Source: Thauera sp.
GTDB lineage: Bacteria; Pseudomonadota; Gammaproteobacteria; Burkholderiales; Rhodocyclaceae
DNA: 9,460 bases
NCBI GenBank assembly: GCA_023150215.1
Contig: JAKLLJ010000109.1
Coordinates: 1 to 9,460, forward strand
Reading direction: 5' to 3'
Position 1 is the stretch's first letter, and the number at the start of each line of letters is the position of its first letter. Made by a program: the position numbers and the translations under genes. Under the pieces are notes generated by a model, which ran no database searches, had not been told where the DNA came from, and saw nothing but the letters and a program-made list of their open reading frames with translations. Shown piece by piece: positions 6,826-9,460 of the stretch.

Positions 6826-8526
6826 TCACCCCGCGGCGAGCAGCGGATCGCTGACACCGAGCACGTAGATGGCGATCATCGCCACGATACCGGTCATCAG
6901 CACGTAGTACACCGTCGGCCAGAAGGTCTTGCGCAGGATCGCGCCCTCACGACCGAGCAGGCCCACCGTGGCCGAAGCCGCCACCACGTTGTGGATCGCG
7001 ACCATGTTGCCGGCGGCCGCGCCGATCGCCTGCACCGCCACGATCATCGCCGTGGAGATGCCGAGGGAAGTCGCCACGCCGAACTGGAACTGGCTCAGCA
7101 TCATGTTGCTGACCGTATTCGAACCGGCGATGAAGGCACCGAGCGCGCCCACCGAAGGCGCCAGCAGCGGATAAACGTCGCCCACGCTGTCGGCCACCCA
7201 CTTCGCCATCGCGATCGGCATGCTGGGCAGGTCGGCGGCGTTCACGCCCGAGTTGATCAAGATGCGCACCATCGGCACGGTAAACAGCAGCACGAAGCCG
7301 GCGCCGAGCAGCACGCGCGAGGACTCGCCCACCGCCTTGACCAGCGAGCGCGCGTGCATGCCGTGCAGGAACACGGTGATCAGCACCACCGCCACCAGGA
7401 TGCCGCCGGGCAGGTAGAGCGGCTGGAAGTCGGCCTTGATGCCCTTCTCGCCGAGGATGTCGGCAAACACGATCACCACCGACTTCATCGCCCCGCCAAT
7501 CTCGGGGAACACGCGGCTCAGCACCAGCAGCGCGCCCACCAGCACGTAGGGCAGCCAGGCACGGAAGATACTGATCGGCTGGTGATGCGGGAGCTGGTCG
7601 AGCTTCATCTCGATGCTGCCCATCCACTCGCTCGGCCACTCCTTCGGGTCGGCGAAATCCCAGGTCTTCTTCGGCACCAGGAAGCCGAAGCGTGCCGCCG
7701 TGGTGACGATGGCGAGACCGACCAGGCCGCCGAGCAGCGAGGGGAACTCGGGACCGAGGAAGACGCCGGTGAAGGCATACGGCACGGTGAACGCGAGTCC
7801 GGCGAAGAGCGCGAACGGCAGCACCTCGAGGCCGGCCTTCCAGCTCTTCTCGCGGCCGAAGAAGCGCGTCAGCATCATCACCATGATCAGCGGGATCACC
7901 GTGCCGACCATGGCATGGATGATCGCCACGTTGCCGGTGATGACCTGCAGGAAGATGTCCCAGCTCGAGCCCTTGGCGGCGAGCTGTGCACCGATCGTCG
8001 CACTGTCGAGGCCGCTATTGACCCCGATGATGATCGGCGTACCCACGGCACCGAAGGACACCGGCGTGCTCTGCACCAGCATGCCGAGCAGCACCGCCGC
8101 CAGCGCCGGAAAGCCGATCGCCACCAGCAGCGGCGCGGCGATCGCCGCCGGCGTGCCGAAGCCCGACGCGCCCTCGATGAAGCAGCCGAACAGCCACGCA
8201 ATGATGATCGCCTGGATGCGGCGGTCGGGGCTGATCGTGGCGAAGCCCGCACGGATCGCGGTGATGCCGCCCGAGTACTTGAGCGTGTTGAGCAGCAGGA
8301 TGGCGCCGAAGATGATCCACAGCACCCCGATCGTGATCACCAGCCCCTGCAGGGTCGAGGCGAGCACGCGGTTGACACTCATGTCCCACACCCACAGGCC
8401 GATGCCCGCGGTCAGGAAATAGACGACCGGCATCGCGCGCTTGGCGGGCCAGCGCAGACCCACCAGCAGGACCGCGGCGAGCAGGATCGGAGAAAAGGCG
8501 AGAAAGGCGAGCATACCTGGCTGCAT
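6826..8526 (-). CDS. lldP: L-lactate permease LldP (LctP family)
   Basis: LldP is an inner-membrane lactate/H+ symporter (LctP family, also accepts glycolate in E. coli). The 566-residue product is close to E. coli LldP (551). It is hydrophobic along most of its length and consistent with a dozen or more membrane segments, for example 7-24, 33-47, 61-80, 105-118 and 131-152. A charged loop sits near 284-322. Family signatures are GCFIEGASGFGTPAAIAAPL (114-133), AFIAGSNTVSNMMLSQFQFG (464-483) and GNMVAIHNVVAASATVGL (506-523). The ATG at 8526 is chosen over an in-frame GTG at 8538: GGAG (8533-8536 on the complement) lies six bases before the ATG, whereas nothing is correctly spaced for the GTG. 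It is the first gene of the leftward lactate cluster and sits under the nested palindrome at 8651-8683. Confidence 0.96.
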   Translation of the reverse strand: MQPGMLAFLAFSPILLAAVLLVGLRWPAKRAMPVVYFLTAGIGLWVWDMSVNRVLASTLQGLVITIGVLWIIFGAILLLNTLKYSGGITAIRAGFATISPDRRIQAIIIAWLFGCFIEGASGFGTPAAIAAPLLVAIGFPALAAVLLGMLVQSTPVSFGAVGTPIIIGVNSGLDSATIGAQLAAKGSSWDIFLQVITGNVAIIHAMVGTVIPLIMVMMLTRFFGREKSWKAGLEVLPFALFAGLAFTVPYAFTGVFLGPEFPSLLGGLVGLAIVTTAARFGFLVPKKTWDFADPKEWPSEWMGSIEMKLDQLPHHQPISIFRAWLPYVLVGALLVLSRVFPEIGGAMKSVVIVFADILGEKGIKADFQPLYLPGGILVAVVLITVFLHGMHARSLVKAVGESSRVLLGAGFVLLFTVPMVRILINSGVNAADLPSMPIAMAKWVADSVGDVYPLLAPSVGALGAFIAGSNTVSNMMLSQFQFGVATSLGISTAMIVAVQAIGAAAGNMVAIHNVVAASATVGLLGREGAILRKTFWPTVYYVLMTGIVAMIAIYVLGVSDPLLAAG

Positions 8527-8532
8527 CGGAGT

Positions 8533-8541
8533 CTCCACCTC
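8533..8541 (-). promoter_or_regulatory. lldP ribosome binding site
   Basis: The complement reads GAGGTGGAG, giving GGAG six bases before the ATG at 8526. This decides the start against the GTG at 8538, which lies inside the site. The site also overlaps the last base or two of the TGA that ends a possible 17-residue leader ORF (8540-8593). Confidence 0.75.
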
Positions 8542-8593
8542 AGACCGGCGCGCGCATCAAGCGCGCAACCATGAACATCGATCGAACCATCAT
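8540..8593 (-). CDS. Possible 17-residue Met-rich leader ORF upstream of lldP
   Basis: An 18-codon frame (17 residues plus TGA) starts at ATG 8593, or at the adjacent ATG 8590, and ends 13 bases before the lldP ATG. The peptide is MMVRSMFMVARLMRAPV, with five Met in 17. Two AAGGGG motifs on the complement (8603-8608 and 8596-8601) give spacings of 9 bases to the first ATG and 5 to the second. The frame runs through a GCGCGC/GCGCGC stem-loop (8550-8566), and its stop overlaps the lldP ribosome binding site. That layout would suit translational coupling. Frames this short occur by chance, so this is tentative. Confidence 0.3.
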   Translation of the reverse strand: MMVRSMFMVARLMRAPV

Positions 8594-8650
8594 TGCCCCT
8601 TACCCCTTCGGACGGATTTCATGAAATATGGATGTCGTGTGCTTTCGTCT

Positions 8651-8683
8651 TTTCGGTAAATTGGTATTACCACTTTACCGAAA
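8651..8683. promoter_or_regulatory. Nested palindromic operator, probable LldR binding site
   Basis: An outer 10-bp inverted repeat (TTTCGGTAAA at 8651-8660, TTTACCGAAA at 8674-8683) and an inner one (TGGTATTACCA, 8662-8672) share the same centre at base 8667. The inner element matches TNGTNNNACNA, the pattern known for FadR-subfamily GntR regulators including lactate-responsive LldR, at every fixed position. Half-sites recur at 8-bp steps: GGTA at 8655 and 8663, TACC at 8668 and 8676. It lies 125 bp before the lldP start and 210 bp before the lldR start, so it could control both. Confidence 0.75.
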
Positions 8684-8768
8684 GTTGCACCAGACTAAGG
8701 GAGCCCGCGAGGCATGTCAATGGGAATCATCAGATTTATCGATGGCAACATGAGGGGCGGGTTCGAGA

Positions 8769-8793
8769 GGCGCGTCCAGCCGGACCAGGCGCC
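8769..8793. repeat. Bulged hairpin upstream of lldR
   Basis: GGCGC (8769-8773) pairs with GCGCC (8789-8793), and GTCC (8774-8777) with GGAC (8782-8785), around an AGCC loop with a 3-base bulge (8786-8788). It lies about 100 bases before lldR and would be in its mRNA leader if transcription starts near the operator. No T-run follows, so it is not an obvious terminator. Confidence 0.4.
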
Positions 8794-8893
8794 CCGAGCG
8801 CATGCACTCTGTGTCGCAAAGGCCCTTGCCCCCGCGCGCCCACCAGACTAGATTCACACCCCGCACCACACCGCCACCCAGGACACGCCCTCG

Positions 8894-9460
8894 ATGAAAC
8901 CCGCTCCGCTCCAGCCCCATCGCCTGTCCGACAGCATCGTCGAGCGCATCGAGACCCTGATCCTCGAGGGCAGTCTGCGCCCGGGCGAGCGCCTGCCCGC
9001 CGAGCGCGCGCTCGCCGAGGAGTTCGGCGTGTCGCGGCCGTCGGTGCGCGAGGCGATCCAGAAGCTGGTGGCGCGGGGGCTGCTGGTGAGCCGCCATGGC
9101 GGCGGCACCTTCGTGAACAGCACGCTCGGCGCCTCGTTCCGCGACCCGATGATCGAGCTGCTCGAGCGCAATCCCGAGGCTCAGCGCGACCTCATCGAGT
9201 TCCGCCACACCCTGGAGGGGGCCTGCGCCTACTACGCCGCGCAGCGCGCCACCGCACCCGACCGCGAGCGCCTGAAGGCGGCCTTCGAACGCGTGCAGGA
9301 CTGCTACCTGCAGCAAGGCCGCATCAGCCGTGCGGACGAGGGGCGTGCCGACGCCCTCTTCCACCTCGCGATCGCCGAGGCCAGCCACAACGCGGTGCTG
9401 CTGCATACCATCCGCAGCCTGTTCGAGTTGCTCGAGCACAACGTGGTGACCAACATCGGC
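8894..9460 (+). CDS. lldR: GntR/FadR-family lactate-responsive regulator LldR (3' end cut off)
   Basis: LldR is a FadR-subfamily GntR transcription factor that controls lactate genes in response to lactate. The first 189 residues are present and the frame is open at the window edge; E. coli LldR has 258 residues, so about 70 are missing. A winged-helix DNA-binding domain spans about 10-75, with LPAERALAEEFGVSRPSVRE (34-53) and the wing SRHGGGTFV (66-74). The FCD ligand-binding domain begins near 95. DALFHLAIAEASHNAVLL (153-170) carries D153 and H157, expected metal ligands of FCD domains; the later His ligands would lie past the window. The similarity to E. coli LldR (GVSR.S.REA, RFHLAIAEASHN) is strong. 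The ATG at 8894 has AGGA (8880-8883) ten bases upstream. It is divergent from lldP and probably binds the palindrome at 8651-8683, also regulating itself (inference). Confidence 0.92.
   Translation, partial: MKPAPLQPHRLSDSIVERIETLILEGSLRPGERLPAERALAEEFGVSRPSVREAIQKLVARGLLVSRHGGGTFVNSTLGASFRDPMIELLERNPEAQRDLIEFRHTLEGACAYYAAQRATAPDRERLKAAFERVQDCYLQQGRISRADEGRADALFHLAIAEASHNAVLLHTIRSLFELLEHNVVTNIG

Larger units (their letters stand above)
8527..8893. promoter_or_regulatory. Divergent lldP-lldR control region
   Basis: This 367-bp stretch holds no sizeable gene and separates divergently read lldP and lldR. From left to right it contains the lldP ribosome binding site, a possible short leader ORF with a GC stem-loop (8550-8566), a 12-bp palindrome ATTTCATGAAAT (8616-8627), the nested operator-like palindrome (8651-8683), and a bulged hairpin (8769-8793) nearer lldR. 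The central part (about 8615-8700) is clearly more AT-rich than its surroundings, as expected for promoters. I could not assign a convincing -35/-10 pair for either gene. TATTAC (8665-8670), preceded by TGG, resembles an extended -10 on the + strand. Confidence 0.7.

Noticed and set aside
5938..8574. 878-codon open frame on the + strand, opposite lldP and lutA, rich in His, Arg and Asp
   Set aside because: It is antisense to two well-conserved genes, and its low-complexity composition is what the complement of high-GC membrane-protein codons gives. No family motif is seen.
8717..9439. 240-codon minus-strand frame opposite lldR
   Set aside because: lldR on the + strand aligns clearly with known LldR motifs. 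The complement frame has no recognisable domain and covers the operator-side intergenic DNA.
1..9460. CRISPR array, insertion sequence, tRNA or rRNA genes, prophage or toxin-antitoxin genes
   Set aside because: I found no spaced direct repeats, transposase motifs, tRNA cloverleaf or phage-like genes. Base composition is even apart from the AT-richer operator region.

Overview
The window is high-GC DNA from a ubiquinone-using proteobacterium. Codon bias and the closeness of all products to betaproteobacterial families point to the Rhodocyclales (Azoarcus/Thauera type). That placement is inferred from sequence character, not from a database search.

Layout. A rho-independent terminator for an off-window gene opens the window (about 1-24). 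It is followed by a second strong hairpin (32-56) and then ubiG (93-797, +), the O-methyltransferase of ubiquinone synthesis. Next is a 912-residue Pat/PatZ-type protein lysine acetyltransferase (919-3657, +), built from a degenerate NDP-forming acyl-CoA synthetase fused to a C-terminal GNAT domain. It ends convergently with a lactate-utilisation cluster; a 37-base two-part inverted repeat (3696-3732) lies between them.

The cluster reads leftward from 8526 as lldP (L-lactate permease), lutA, lutB, lutC. lutA/lutB and lutB/lutC each share an ATGA stop/start overlap. A 111-bp gap with a stem-loop separates lldP from lutA. Divergent from lldP is lldR (8894 to the window edge, +), a GntR/FadR-family lactate-responsive regulator whose C-terminus is cut off.

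The 367-bp lldP-lldR intergenic region holds the most striking non-coding signal. A 33-bp two-layer palindrome (8651-8683) has as its core a perfect match to the LldR/FadR-type pattern TNGTNNNACNA, and GGTA/TACC half-sites repeat every 8 bp. The lldP leader also holds a possible 17-codon Met-rich leader ORF. It runs through a GC stem-loop and ends in the lldP Shine-Dalgarno.

How the genes fit together. LldP imports lactate and LutABC oxidises it to pyruvate at the membrane, feeding electrons to the quinone pool. LldR probably represses the system until lactate appears. UbiG makes the quinone acceptor, and Pat typically tunes acyl-CoA synthetases by acetylation; functional links of these two to the lactate genes are inference from adjacency. 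The genes belong to known families and I see no clearly new system. The items worth a second look are regulatory architecture.
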